A DNA stretch of 64,000 bases from Apostichopus japonicus (taxonomy: Eukaryota > Echinodermata > Holothuroidea > Aspidochirotida > Stichopodidae): NCBI RefSeq assembly GCF_037975245.1, contig NC_092577.1, forward strand, positions 4,362,501 through 4,426,500, written 5' to 3'. A program made the translations under genes and the position numbers. The notes under the pieces were generated by a model. That model was given only the letters and a program-made list of their open reading frames with translations, was not told the DNA's origin and did not search any database. Shown one piece after another: positions 21,097 through 32,560 of this stretch (within the stretch, counting starts at the first letter, position 1; each line of letters begins with the position of its first letter).

Positions 21097-22077
21097 ATGG
21101 CAAACGTAAGTTTTTGTGAAGAGGTAGGTATATCTTTTGAGAGTGTGAAAGCAGCTCTGTCAGATGACGCTGAGGAAGGGCCTAGGCCTAGCTCTGAGTC
21201 TGACTCAGTGTTAAATGTCAGACTGCCTAGCACTCGACTTTCAAATGGTGTAGTGTTTGAATTGTGGAATATGGTAGGAATGTGTAAATGTGCTAATCAA
21301 GTAAGATCTTTCATTAAAGTTGTAAGCAATTTTTTTGATTCAAGTGTTTTAAATTGTAAAGAAAGATCTGTTCTTTCCAAAGTGTTGCAAGTTGTAAAAA
21401 CAAGACGTGCTTTGTCAAAGCTGAAAAGCAAAGATAAGTTGTGTAATTTCTTGCGCCAAGTGTCTCTAAGTCTTATCTTTAAGCCGGATAGCGAATCAGC
21501 TCCCACCGTCGAATCTGCTCCCATCGTCGAATCTACTCCCACCGTCGAATCCACTCCCACTGTCGTAGAACAGCTCACAAGACTGCAACAACATCACATG
21601 CAGCTTCAGAGGGACTTTGAAGACCTGAAAGAGAAAACCTCATCGCAGAGTAGTGTACTGGAAGAGGTTCTTGCTGAGCGTGAGCTACTACAGGAAAGAG
21701 TGAAGCAGCTGGAAAGGGATGTCGCCATCGAACGTCGTATCGCAAAGGATAGCCAGACACGGAGGACTCAACTGGACAAAGGAAGCTCTAAGAACATCGC
21801 GAGACGGGAACAACGGAAGACAGAGAAGATAGTACGACTGAAGCAGCAGCTGAAAGGCAAGGACGTGGAGTTGAAACAACAGAGCAAGAAGCACACCAGC
21901 ACCATCGTGGAAAAGAGTTACCAATTGCAGCGAGCCAAGAAACAGGTAAGGTATTACAAGAAAAAAGCCGCCGCCTCTACCAGCCAACAAAAGTTCGAGG
22001 ATGTGAGTGAACGACTCAACTACAGAGAAGAACAGATGGAGCAGCTACAGGAGCGTTTAGACGATATCCTCGACTAA
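21097..22077 (+). CDS. Coiled-coil N-terminal part of element A transposase
   Basis: A 326-codon frame from ATG 21097. Residues 1-120 are globular and contain FELWNMVGMCKC and FFDSSVLNCKERS. A Thr/Pro/Val/Glu repeat (ESAPTVESAPIVESTP) follows at about 130-155. From about 158 to the end it is a long, charged coiled coil (LQRDFEDLKEKT, ERELLQERVKQLERD, RYYKKKAAAS). It ends in TAA at 22075-22077, but the downstream transposase continues in the same frame immediately after. In related proteins, as I remember them, such a coiled coil is fused to the transposase. The stop is therefore either a mutation or a real boundary between two products. Confidence 0.7.
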   Translation: MANVSFCEEVGISFESVKAALSDDAEEGPRPSSESDSVLNVRLPSTRLSNGVVFELWNMVGMCKCANQVRSFIKVVSNFFDSSVLNCKERSVLSKVLQVVKTRRALSKLKSKDKLCNFLRQVSLSLIFKPDSESAPTVESAPIVESTPTVESTPTVVEQLTRLQQHHMQLQRDFEDLKEKTSSQSSVLEEVLAERELLQERVKQLERDVAIERRIAKDSQTRRTQLDKGSSKNIARREQRKTEKIVRLKQQLKGKDVELKQQSKKHTSTIVEKSYQLQRAKKQVRYYKKKAAASTSQQKFEDVSERLNYREEQMEQLQERLDDILD

Positions 22078-24613
22078 GAATGCGGCAAGGTAAATACTAT
22101 AGTGAAAGGTAAGTACAGGGATAGTATTAGGAGTGTTTACCAGCACTTGATGTGCCTGAATGTTGGAAGCAATAATTGTGAAGACATTGTGCGCACAGTG
22201 CTGAAGGGCATTGTAGGCCTTGGTGTAGAGAGATTGCCTAAGGCCACCTTTGCCAAGGAAATGGTTTTTGAGGCTAGGGCCATGGCCCAACTTCAGTTCT
22301 GCGATGCAGTTCTTGAAGATGACAATCTTACTCTACAGTGATGGCACAACTAAGTTTTGGCCATCATTATGGGTCCTACGATGTCAGTTTTGGTGAAGGT
22401 AAGGTATTCACTCTTGGAGTGCGAGAGACAGCTGATGGTACAGCTGTCACAACTTTAAGAGTATTGGAAGAGATTGTACAAGATCTAGTCGATCTTGGTG
22501 GGCAGGACAAGGTTAGGCTCGACTTGGGTTGTTTCTTGACAAAAATCAAGAATGTCATGAGTGATAGACACTCCGTCCAGGAAAAGTTCAATAACTTCTT
22601 GTTGATTTCAGAGGGAAGGTTCTGCCAGCCGTAAGGGGTGACTGGGACAGTTTGTCATTGACACAGAGAGGGAAAGCCAAAGAACTCAATGAGTTTTTCT
22701 GTGGCATGCACTTTGTTGTTGGTCTTGCTGAACAAGCATCGTCAACAATGAAGGTTTGGGAGCAGATGATTTTTGGTGAGGAGAAAGTAGGTGCCCTAGC
22801 TGTGACCGGCTTTGCGGGGAAGGATGAAGGTGGGACTGAACGGCTTGTTCGCACTGTGTGCAAAGGCGTTCAGGACCGTGGTTGTGAGAAGAGTGGCAAA
22901 GCAGCACAGTTTAGGGCCTTTCTATCTGCAGAGTTTGGTGTCAATGACGTCCCATTAGCCCCTTTTAAAGGAAATAGGTTTAATATCCTATTTCACAATG
23001 GAGCTGGTGTGTATCACTTGTATAAGCATCTCTTGGTTTTCTTCAATAGGCACAAGTCAGAGAACAAATTGATGCTGGCTGTTGCTGCGGATCTTGAAGT
23101 TCCGCAGTACATAGCTGGTGTCAAATCTTTGGGTATTATCGACAAAGTCATCACTGGACCACTCTGGCGGGCAATGGAGAAAGAAAAGCACGTGCTAGCG
23201 ATGAACGAACGTTACGACAGGCTTCTTGAGTGCCTCGCGAAATGGAGCAAAGACTCCACAGACTTACTAACTGGCAGCGACATCCTCTACTCTGATGTTC
23301 CTCTGAAGAAGAACTCTGTGTACGACAGCCTGATGAAGCCCTGTGAGCTCGACGGAATGGTCAAACAGCTGCTGGAAATGCTCTGTTCATCTTTCAAAAT
23401 GCTCAGTGAGAGAATGCTATCTGAGCATTTGAAAGGTGGCAAGTATTCCAGGGTGTCTGCTGACCAGCACAGAGAAATGCAGAGTGTGCCAACAACAAAC
23501 ACTACAGTGGAACGCGACTTTGGTATGCTAGATCGCCTCATGAGGGAAAAACCAAGTGCCTCGTGCATAGCGCTGGAAGCCATGATCATGTACAAGAGGA
23601 ACAAAACATCAGAATGGTCTGCTTCCCTGGAAGATTCGCAACGTTCATTGTTCTTGAAGCTAGCACAGAAGTCCAAGGCCCAACAAAAGAAAGCATACGC
23701 GGACCGACTAGCCACCATCAAAGCTGCAAGAGAACAGAAAGAGCTTGGTAAGAAGGCAGCAATCTTGAAGAAGGCAGACCAAGATCGTGCCAGAAAGCTT
23801 CTCCTGGGAAAGGAAATCAAGTCTGTTGGTGGTTTAGCGGAGTCCGCGAGCGAGCTTGACCAGAGACTCAGCGAACTGAAATCGGTAAAAGGTAAGTCTA
23901 AGTATCTGCAGACACAGCTGAAGTATCGAAGGTTTGTACTTGGTGCCCGGAACGAAGGTGGTGTTCTAAACGTGTCAGCTGGCGGAAAGCCAAAAACAGT
24001 TGAGCAGTTGAAGATCTCTCTGCTTGGGGTAATTGTCTGTGACAACGAAGAATTAGAAGCAGCATCAACCAGTTTTCAAAACAGGGCTATTGGTTTGGCT
24101 CCGGTTGATGCTGTGGAAGCCTTCAAAAGCAGATTACAACCCCCACCAGCAAAGAAAACGCGATTGACTTCAGGCAGTAACATCAAATTGCCTGAGGAGC
24201 TTGTTGGCAAACGGATTGAACACCACACCGAGGAAGAGGGGAAAGTGGACTGGTACAAAGGTACAGTTGTGGGCGCGAAAGGTGCCAAGTACTTCGTTCG
24301 ATACGATGGGTTCCCTCGAGTGTACTCATACAAAGCGAAGGAGATTGAGGAGGACATTCAGGCTGGAGATTTACAGGTTCTTATACTTTTCCCAGGTGAG
24401 ATTTTAAATAAGAAAATTTTGCATTTGTGGTTAGTAGATGACGAAGAGGTCTGGTGTGAAGGTGTCATTGTTAGTTTTTCTAAGGATGAAGGCAATGATA
24501 CCTTGTTCGAAATTACTTATGTGAGCGAGGACCCTGAGGATGAGGGTGAAGATGAAGTGTTTGAATGTGCGTTGCTTCAAGACTACCTGAAGCATGAAGT
24601 TCGTTTCATATAG
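22078..24613 (+). pseudogene. Transposase core of element A with two C-terminal Tudor/chromo-like modules, frameshifted
   Basis: Three pieces in different frames form one protein: 22078-22338, 22359-22617 and about 22622-24613. The first break is a two-step shift around DGTTKF (22340-22357), which carries the likely first catalytic Asp (GHHYGSYDV follows). The other is a one-base loss near 22618. Conserved blocks are IKNVMSDRHSVQEKFN, ELNEFFCGMHFVVGLAEQA, GNRFNILFHNGAGVYHLYKH, GVKSLGIIDKVITGPLWR and VPTTNTTVERDFGMLDRLM. These define a transposase family repeated in many sponges, cnidarians and fish; I do not know its formal superfamily. The end has a Tudor-like module (LVGKRIEHH...WYKGTVVGAKGAKYFVRYDG, about 24189-24375) and a related second one (LNKKILHLWLVDDEEVWCEG..., about 24400-24570), suggesting histone-tail or chromatin targeting. 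Confidence 0.72.
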
Positions 24614-24649
24614 TCACCTCGTTTTTTCTCTCTATTTCAGGTTGTGAAG

Positions 24650-25241
24650 ATGGCACCAACAACCATCCAGATATGGGGACACTCTTTTGTAAGGAGGCTA
24701 GGGGAGGCAGTTTCAGCCAAAAAATTGGGATTCAAAGATTGTTTGGGTTTACAAGGGGATACAAAAATCAATATCCATGGTGTAGGTGGTCTGAAACTGC
24801 CAAGGATGTGGGGGGGGCAGCTAAAAAAGTGGTGGGGGGCTGCATCCGGATGCCATCATTTTAGACATAGGATCCAATGATTTGTGTGATCCGGCCATCG
24901 TCCCAAAAGTACTGGCTCAAAGAATTTTTGAATTTTGTCGGTTTTTAATGCGTCACTACAATGTGAAAATGGTTTGTGTAATGCAAACTATCCATAGGCA
25001 AATTATTCCAAAATGTGTCCCGGACTACAATAATAGGGTAGAAGAATTGAACTCCTCATTCGAGGCTATCTGTTGTAGTGACGACAGAATATTTTCATGG
25101 AGCCAAGGTGGCCGAAAAGGGATTGCTTCCAACCCTGATGTTATTAGATTTGATGGTGTCCATTTGAATGACTTAGGCACAAAACGATATTATAGGAACC
25201 TTCGAGGTGCAGCCATTCATATTATCAGAAGTTTGGGCTAA
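24650..25241 (+). pseudogene. SGNH (GDSL-type) hydrolase ORF of element A
   Basis: The ATG at 24650 follows an acceptor-like TCTCTATTTCAG (24629-24640), so it is a separate or alternatively spliced product. The catalytic blocks are all visible: IWGHSFVRRL with Ser at 24683-24685, LDIGSNDL with Asn at 24876-24878, and RFDGVHLND with Asp at 25152 and His at 25161. These are the SGNH blocks I, III and V of small esterase/lipase-fold enzymes. A one-base indel in the G-rich stretch 24809-24840 puts the first block out of frame with the others; it is either decay or a homopolymer error. Such hydrolases are known as accessory ORFs in some tyrosine-recombinase (Ngaro/DIRS-like) and LINE elements. Finding one beside an RNase-H-like transposase is less usual. 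Confidence 0.78.
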
Positions 25242-25800
25242 ATTCTTTCAAATTTCCTCTACCTCCGTCAGAAGCCATCCATATTGCCAGCACAACCACC
25301 ACAATGCAGTCTTTTCCTACCATGTCATCTCATATATCCATTCATGTCATATCTGTATTAAAGATGGACTCATTTTTGTGACATTTCATTTATAACCACT
25401 CCTATTTAAATTTATCCTGCAGCCCATTCAAGCAATAATTGATCCACTATCACATAGAAAAGTGCTATTGAATATGGGCAAAATGCTACTCAAATGCAAA
25501 AGATGTTTTGATACAATTTTCAGTAACTTATGAGAACCAAATTGCTACAGAAAATATGAAGTTCACTGAATTGGGTTCTGTGTCTTGTAATACAAAAAAT
25601 GATATTGCAAATTCCATTTTACATGTAATCTGCATGTGCCATTCTCTTCCTGAATTTCAAGGTAAATGCATGTCTAATTCCTGATTCCATCTTTAATATA
25701 GACTGCTCACTTCTTTCAAAGCATACTTATCTGATATCCTAAAACTATATAGAATAAGGCCTATAGTTTTTATTCGGCAGTTATAACTCTAAGGTAGTCA
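25242..25800. other. 3' flank of the element A genes
   Basis: AT-rich, with no recognised gene. It probably holds the 3' UTR and polyadenylation site of the SGNH transcript. Confidence 0.4.
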
Positions 25801-25804
25801 TTGT

Positions 25805-26090
25805 ATTAGTGTTCAGGCAGCTTTTCCGAGCAAGGGCCAGGCTAAGTTTGTTTTGAATGCCTTACAGTGTATTTTTATTTAATTGTTTCTATTAGGCCTC
25901 GTAGTAATAGCCAGGTAAGCATTGCACTGGTGTTCAGGCAGCTTTTCCGAGCAAGGGCCAGGCTAAGTTTGTTTGTTTGCCTTATAGTGCATTTAAAAAA
26001 ATATTAGGCCTTCATTTTAGTAATAGCCATTCAGAGATTGTACTGGTGTTCAGGCAGCTTTTCAGAGCATTGTTAGAATGCAGCATCATT
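25805..26090 (+). repeat. Short tandem array, about 2.5 units of 116-121 bases
   Basis: The phrase GTTCAGGCAGCTTTTC starts at 25811, 25932 and 26048, followed in the first two by GAGCAAGGGCCAGGCTAAG. It lies inside element A and is absent from B. Confidence 0.8.
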
Positions 26091-26249
26091 ATGAATTAAC
26101 AGCTTGTTTGGTATTTTTCTATAACCCCCCCCCCCCAAAAAAAAATTAATATCTATCACATTTTATTTTCATTGGGGTACCTATAAATGAGGAGCCTGCA
26201 GTGTCACAAGTTTTATAAGATTATAAAAATTGTATAAAGTTCTACGTTT

Positions 26250-27540
26250 TATTTCTAAGGATATAGGTTATAAGAAGTAGTTTAGCTTTCTTTTGAACCT
26301 GCGATGATTGCCATCATAAATACAAGGAATTAAAAAGAAAATACCAAAATGGAGAGGAACTGGGGTGGCTATTAGGGGAGGAGGAGGCCACCCATCACTT
26401 CCAATTGTAATCTTCCTGTGCATTGTTTTTTCCAAGTCATAAATCCATAAAATCTTCATGTCAGAAAACTTGAGATGAAGAAACAGTTTGTTTTGATACT
26501 TGGAAGCAGACAGTTTTGATGGTAGTCAGAGCAATTTCAAAAGGGAAGTTTTTATCGATAGTTTGTTGCTTGCTCCGTTGTCATTACAGTGACTTAAGGT
26601 AAATTTATTAACAGTGCTATGTGTTACTAATATGTTAGATTATTAACACAGCCTTTAGTAAGTTGGGCATGACGGGTAATATAATTCAACAGCAGTGTCA
26701 CAGTCATAGTGTATAAGGTTATAAGAAGTATGATTCGCTTTCTTTTGAACCTGCAATGATTGCCATCAAATATACAAAGAATTATAAAGAAAATACCAAA
26801 ATGGAGAGGAACTGGGGTGGCTATTAGGGGAGGAGGAGGCCACCCATCACTTCCAATTGCAATCTTTCTGTACATTGTTTTTTCCAAGTCATAAATCCAT
26901 CAAATCTTCATGTCAGAAAACTTGAGATGAAGAAACAGTTTGTTTTGATACTTTGAAGCAGACAGTTTTGATGGTAGTCACAGCAATTTCAAATGGGAAG
27001 TTTTTATCGATAGTTTGTTGCTTGCTCCGTTGTCATTACAGTGACTTAAGGTAAATTTATTAACAGTGCTATGTGTTACTAATATGTTAGATTATTAACA
27101 CAGCCTTTAGTAGGTTGGTCATGACGGGTAATATAATTCAACAGCAGTGTCACAGTCATAGTGTATAAGGTTATAAGAAGTATGATTCGCTTTCTTTTGA
27201 ACCTGCAATGATTGCCATCAAATATACAAAGAATTATAAAGAAAATACTAAAATGGAGAGGAACTGGGGTGGCTATTAGGGGAGGAGGAGGCCACCCATC
27301 ACTTCCAATTGCAATCTTTCTGTACATTGTTTTTTCCAAGTCATAAATCCATCAAATCTTCATGTCAGAAAACTTGAGATGGAGAAACAGTTTGTTTTGA
27401 TACTTTGAAGCAGACAAAGTTTTGATGGTATTCACGGCAATTTCAAGAGGAAGTTTTTATCGATAGTTTGTTGCTTGCTCCGTTGTCATAACAGTAAATT
27501 AGATTTATTATTCGAGCAATGTGTGACGTTAGTTTGTTAA
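26250..27540. repeat. Three tandem copies of a 452-base unit
   Basis: The anchor GGAGAGGAACTGGGGTGGC lies at 26351, 26803 and 27255, exactly 452 bases apart. Copies 2 and 3 are nearly identical; copy 1 is more divergent. Each has a minus-strand frame of 63-86 codons with WPPPPLIATPVPLHFGIFF. No known motif is present, and conservation is expected from recent duplication alone. Confidence 0.88.
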
Positions 27541-29138
27541 CGTATCTCATAGTCTGTTGGGCAATTAATTCTACAGCAGTGTCACAGTCACAAGCTTTAT
27601 GTAGAGTTGTGAGTACATCTAGGCTATTGTGCATCATAGATAGTGCTGTCCTCGTCACTGGAATGCACCCAGTCGTCCTGGAACACCTATATAAAATGAG
27701 AAAGAATCATGCTCACAGGACTATTTTGTATTATATATCTAGCAAGCATTAAGTTGTAAAATGTAAGAAGTGATGTTTATAATAAATTGGAAATTCTAAT
27801 GAAATTGTCGTACAATTTTTATTGTTGCACATATTGTCCTCGACACATGTAAAAATAACCAGCATTCATACCATACCTTACTATAGTAAAATGAGTTCTT
27901 TTGTTTGAATGACCATGAAAGGATTAAGAACATACCTTACTATAGTAAAATGAGTTCTTTTGTTTGAATGACCATGAAAGGATTAAGAACATTTTGATTT
28001 CTGCTGACCAGCCTGGTATGATAGTATATTTTCTGAGGAATGCAGATTCCCTTTACAAGAGCATATGTGAAGTCATATATGACAAGCAAGGAAAAGAACA
28101 CATGACCATCCATCTTCATTCCCCACTGTGACTACCTGCCCCACACCTGTCACCCAACCCCATCCACTCTGAGCCCATCAAAATCCTGTGAATATAAAGG
28201 GTCACCCACCCTGTCATGAAAAATTATTGTAGATAACTTAATTTCTAGTAACTGTCCATCACCCCCCCCCCCCTAGAAGTTCAACCCTCCACTCAAAACC
28301 TTCCCCAAATAGTTTGAGGTAAAGACCCCATATAGAAATAATGTTTATACTTTAATACGATCGGGAAAGACCGTAAGGTGTATTTCAACAAGATCTACAG
28401 AGGAAAAAACTGTGAACCCCATGCACTACCGAGGCACGGCTTGACAGTACTGTGCCTTACGTTCAAAAATACCAATATAGCTCAATTGAAATACTTTTGC
28501 ATGTGGAAAAAAATTCCATAGACTTTGTGTGTGAAGGCAAACTGCATATACAACTGGGCAAGGTTACGACAATAGTCAAACAGCTCTTCCTGTAGGACAA
28601 GATTGCCTTGTACGACGTTATTATTTTCATTGAGAGCTTTGCCAAAATGTCTAATTATTTTGTGGTAGTTATAGTAAAGATGCTTGTTTCTTGACGGATG
28701 TATTATCCCCATTAAATTAACGTTGTGTAAAATATTATGCTCCAACTGCGCATGTTCAAACTTTACTCCCTTCATCCACAGAAGATGGCCATTTCCGAAA
28801 TGTGTGTTTAAGCTATCTTCATTGAAATAAACAGCCAATGCGCAAGTGCACTCAACCGCAAGACACGCGATATATATGAATATTCATAATGGTGTCGTGT
28901 GTCCGTGATTGATGTGTTTACAAATATAGTGTCATATTTCAGTATGTCAACGCGCAGTGAAGCGTACGGGGATTTGCAAATTCCCAGGGGATTTAGGGTC
29001 ACATAAATCGTTATAAAATCATATCGGTAGGTTCTTTTTAAACAAAACGTTGGATTTGGGGTAAGAGAATTGTGTTCTTTCACATGGTTAATATTTTAAG
29101 CGTTTTTCCATCGTTTTATTTCACGTGCGATACTGCTA
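27541..29138. other. Interior of element A without a recognised gene
   Basis: A 59-base direct duplication starts at 27872 and 27931, and a poly-C run is at 28263-28273. The minus-strand frame 28482-28838 (118 codons) and its neighbour 28808-29083 have no motif I recognise. The first is rich in Asn, His and Leu and might be a leftover exon, but support is weak. Confidence 0.4.
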
Positions 29139-29234
29139 ACAAAGGTATGCATTTTCTGCTCCTGCATATGTGCATCAAGGGGTTTTGAGCCTACTCAGCC
29201 TATCATTAATTTTCTGTTGTTTGTCTATTTGCAG

Positions 29235-30008
29235 AGAAAGTTGATGTGCCAAGTCCTCAGCATTCACAGCTATATACTTTGAATGGCTGTGGTATCAATG
29301 GACTCAACTGGTTAGATGAGGTAACAACAAATTCCAAACAACTCTGACAGCAGAAATAGATATCCTGATACTTCCATGGGAGATCTACTGTAGTAACTAT
29401 AGGAACCAGTGCTTGCCACCCATGGAGATTAAGGTAATTTGACGAGCAACAAATTTGAATGTTTTATCACAAATTATGCCCCCTATCTATCTCTTGTCCC
29501 CTATACCTGTCTTTAATACAGTGTAACAACCTATGCATAAACCTTTAAATGGACTGGATATGTTATTGAGGTGAACTGTGTACCTAGATAGCATTTCAGT
29601 AAGCTTTCCTTTAGACTAAGTACATACTGTTATAGTTAGGCTGTGGTTTACAAATCCCATTGATCCAGTTTTGGCAAAGAACACCTTCAATTTTATTCTC
29701 TTATTCTGAGTAACTTAACAGTTGCACTGGAGTGACAGGCATCAGTTTAACATGTTCCAAACAGATCAGGAATACATTGGGATATGTCCTGTAGGTCAGT
29801 TTGGGAGGAATCAGCTTAGCTAAACAAAAGTAGTTTTCATCACATTTCAGAGCCAGAGACGAAAAAGCCCTCCCCGCTGACCCTTCTCTGGATGATGTTT
29901 CTGCAGTATGGCAAGCCAGACCAAGTGGACTGTGATCCGGATACCAATAAAACCTGCAAGAATCATAAATGCACCCAACTTGGTCAAGCTTATCAAAATT
30001 GGTGACTA
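29235..30008 (+). other. Possible spliced accessory ORF in the right arm of element A
   Basis: 29235-29320 has an acceptor (TTTGCAG), an open stretch ending NGCGINGLNWLDE and a GTAACA donor. 29851-30008 follows a CACATTTCAG acceptor and contains the reading EKALPADPSL. Element B keeps both (minus strand, about 37495-37585 and 36800-36950). There an extra G gives a longer open reading, through QTKWTVIRIPIKPARIINAP. Phases between the two exons do not clearly agree, so this is only a candidate; if real it would be a third gene of the family. Confidence 0.3.
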
Positions 30009-30754
30009 GAAATGTTGCTGCAGACGTAGACCTGGTTAATGCTTACACAGTATTGCTCATATGTGTATTTACACACTGCACAGTGCATACTGAAATCTCC
30101 GAAAAGACATCTTTATGGACAAAAAATGATAATTGCAGAGAATTCTGTTGTGGTTTATATTGTAACGACTATAAAAAATATCATTTTGGTATGAAAAAAA
30201 TTCATCTCTCAAGGTTGCATACTCCTATTAGAGTCTATATCCATTCCCTCGATTGCTCTCCTTCAGGAAAAGTGCCAAAAAGCAGCGGGAGAACATCTTT
30301 TTTTGACCTGTTATTAATCATAATTTAGTTTTTTGTGGCTTGCATGTTGAAGAGCATATATGGAAGTACATATGGTGGGTACATTGGGTCAATTGAGGCA
30401 GTTTTAGACCCCTTTAGGCTTCACAGGAGCAGCGTAGGAAAATTGTTTACCACTGAGTGAAGAGGTCTGTTTACAAGTGACAAAAACTTCCGGGTCGAAT
30501 AACAAAATATCTACATGGTCATGATACAGAAAATTGTAAGAGCCTTGAAAGGCCAACTTGTCAGCTATCCGGTGATAGGTAGCATTCAGCTAGTGAAAAC
30601 TTCTATCTAGACTTAGAGACCACATTACTTTTGTGATTTAGTGTGTAAGTCAATGGGACTTGTAATAGGCGTATGCTACCTTAAATATAAGGAACAATCT
30701 GTGATATACAGTGCGCATTATGCAATCAGTGAAATAACCACAGTACGTAAATAC

Positions 30755-30835
30755 ATAGAGAAGTTGTGGCGGAATGGTTAGGGCACTGAACACGTGATTC
30801 CATGATCGTGGGTTCATGTACCAACCTGGTCCATA
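30755..30835 (+). repeat. tRNA-like SINE head inside element A
   Basis: TGGCGGAATGG at about 30768 resembles box A, and GGTTCATGTACC at 30811-30822 resembles an imperfect box B. The inverted copy in element B is at about 35960-36035, so it was present before B arose. It is not a working tRNA. Confidence 0.45.
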
Positions 30836-30969
30836 AGTATGTATCTGTAATGAAGACACTTAATCTCAATTGCCTTTGTTTACCCAGGTGTATAGGGTAC
30901 CCTGGGAGGTATACCATTTGCACCGCTTTATGGCTGCAATGATATGGGATGTCCCCTGGGGAACATGTA

Positions 30970-32560
30970 GATGTATCTCAGCATAGTGAGCATAATGTCT
31001 GATATGTGTTACCAAGGACCATAGATAGTGTTCCGTAAATACTGTGCTAATGTTGCAATATAAATGGCTAATTTACATTACATTTACAGAGTGCGGCTAG
31101 CACAAATGTTACATACTTAACCAAATGTCTTTAGGCCTTTGTTACTTTGCCAAAACTGTATGTCAAAAGTGAAAAAGGAAGGATATTTTTTTGTGTAATG
31201 CAAAGAGATAGTTCACTTGAGTATTCATCATTGATTTATAGAAAAACTGTGGTGAGTCATAAACCAAACTTATGACAAATAATTTCTCAGCAGAAATTGT
31301 AACATATACGTACACATAATACTGCACACCGGTTATATTAAATAATGTACACCGGTCATACTACTAGTATGCTATATATATTGCATGCCTAAGCCCCACA
31401 TAAGTGTAGTGTATAAGATCATTGTTTGTGTACTTGCGCACACCTTGGGGATCAAGCAAAGTTCAGATTATCAGCAAATGATGTTCGATATATCGGGCAA
31501 GTCTTTAACATGGACTTCAGTGTACTTGGCAAAAATTACAATCATTACATTAAATGAGGTTAGTGTGATTGAATGTGGGGTTCTCATTTAAAATGTACCC
31601 CAAAAATTGACCTAAAAGGTAAGTTTCTACCATTCAAGACATAGCTTATAGTTTGTGAAAACTACTTCTAGAAATATTTTAACTACTTTGTTTTCTGTTC
31701 CACCCTAATGTTGCTTCAAGGATAATAACATATTCAACTTACATGTTCTGCATTAATATTGAACCATCACATCCATGGTCAGAAACTCATAATAATATCA
31801 CTCCCAACTTCCTAATTCGAGATGATGATTATAAGGATATTTTCGGGCCCTTTTTAACAGCTAAGGTCATAAAGAGCTACTCAAGGCCTTTTTATACCAT
31901 TTGATTTGACATGGGGTATTATTTTTATAAATAAATTTATAAATATGATATATTATTTTGTGTATATTAAATATATGTTATGTATATTTATATTTAAATA
32001 TTAATTAAGATAATTTATTTAGCTAAACTTCTATTTTTGTATTTGAGCTGTGTACTTGCATTTTTTTCCCTTTTTCTGTCTTTCCACATCTCTTCCATGC
32101 TGCTATTTTGATGAAACTGATGGAGCCCATAATGATGCATGGTCAGTGGACAATGAGGGTCTTTAAGAAATTGTATAGGTATAGGTCATCAGGGGTTCTA
32201 ATTGTTTGAAAACTGTTGAACACTTCCAACTTAATGGCTTAGGAGCATTTCAAAGTAATACCATAAGTATTCTCAAGATGTTTTGTCAGAAAAGATTTTG
32301 ACAATTTTGTAAAAATAAGTTTTCTCAATTGTCCCATAAACATTTATTTTAGTTTTAACTGTTCTTTAACCTTTAGTGTTTGTTATTGTTCTTTATGAAA
32401 TGACTTTTAAATGAAATGCTTATTTGTCACATTTTGCATTAATACTGAATGTTAATAAAAATTACCATGAAACTTACAATGTGTGTCACTATCTCATTTC
32501 TTAACTAAAAAGTACTTAATCTTAAACTAGTCTTGTGACTTAAATAAGTAGTCACAGTTG
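30970..32560. other. Right arm of element A, non-coding
   Basis: About 650 bases at roughly 30975-31630 are absent from element B; the rest aligns with it in inverse orientation. 31920-32030 is extremely AT-rich. No gene seen. Confidence 0.45.

Noticed and set aside
24650-25241. Ngaro/DIRS retroelement on account of the SGNH hydrolase
   Set aside because: No reverse transcriptase or tyrosine recombinase is found nearby, and the ORF sits between the terminal inverted repeats of a DNA transposon.
26627-27339. Conserved 86-residue frame repeated on the minus strand
   Set aside because: Both copies belong to a recent 452-base tandem duplication, so identity is not evidence of coding.
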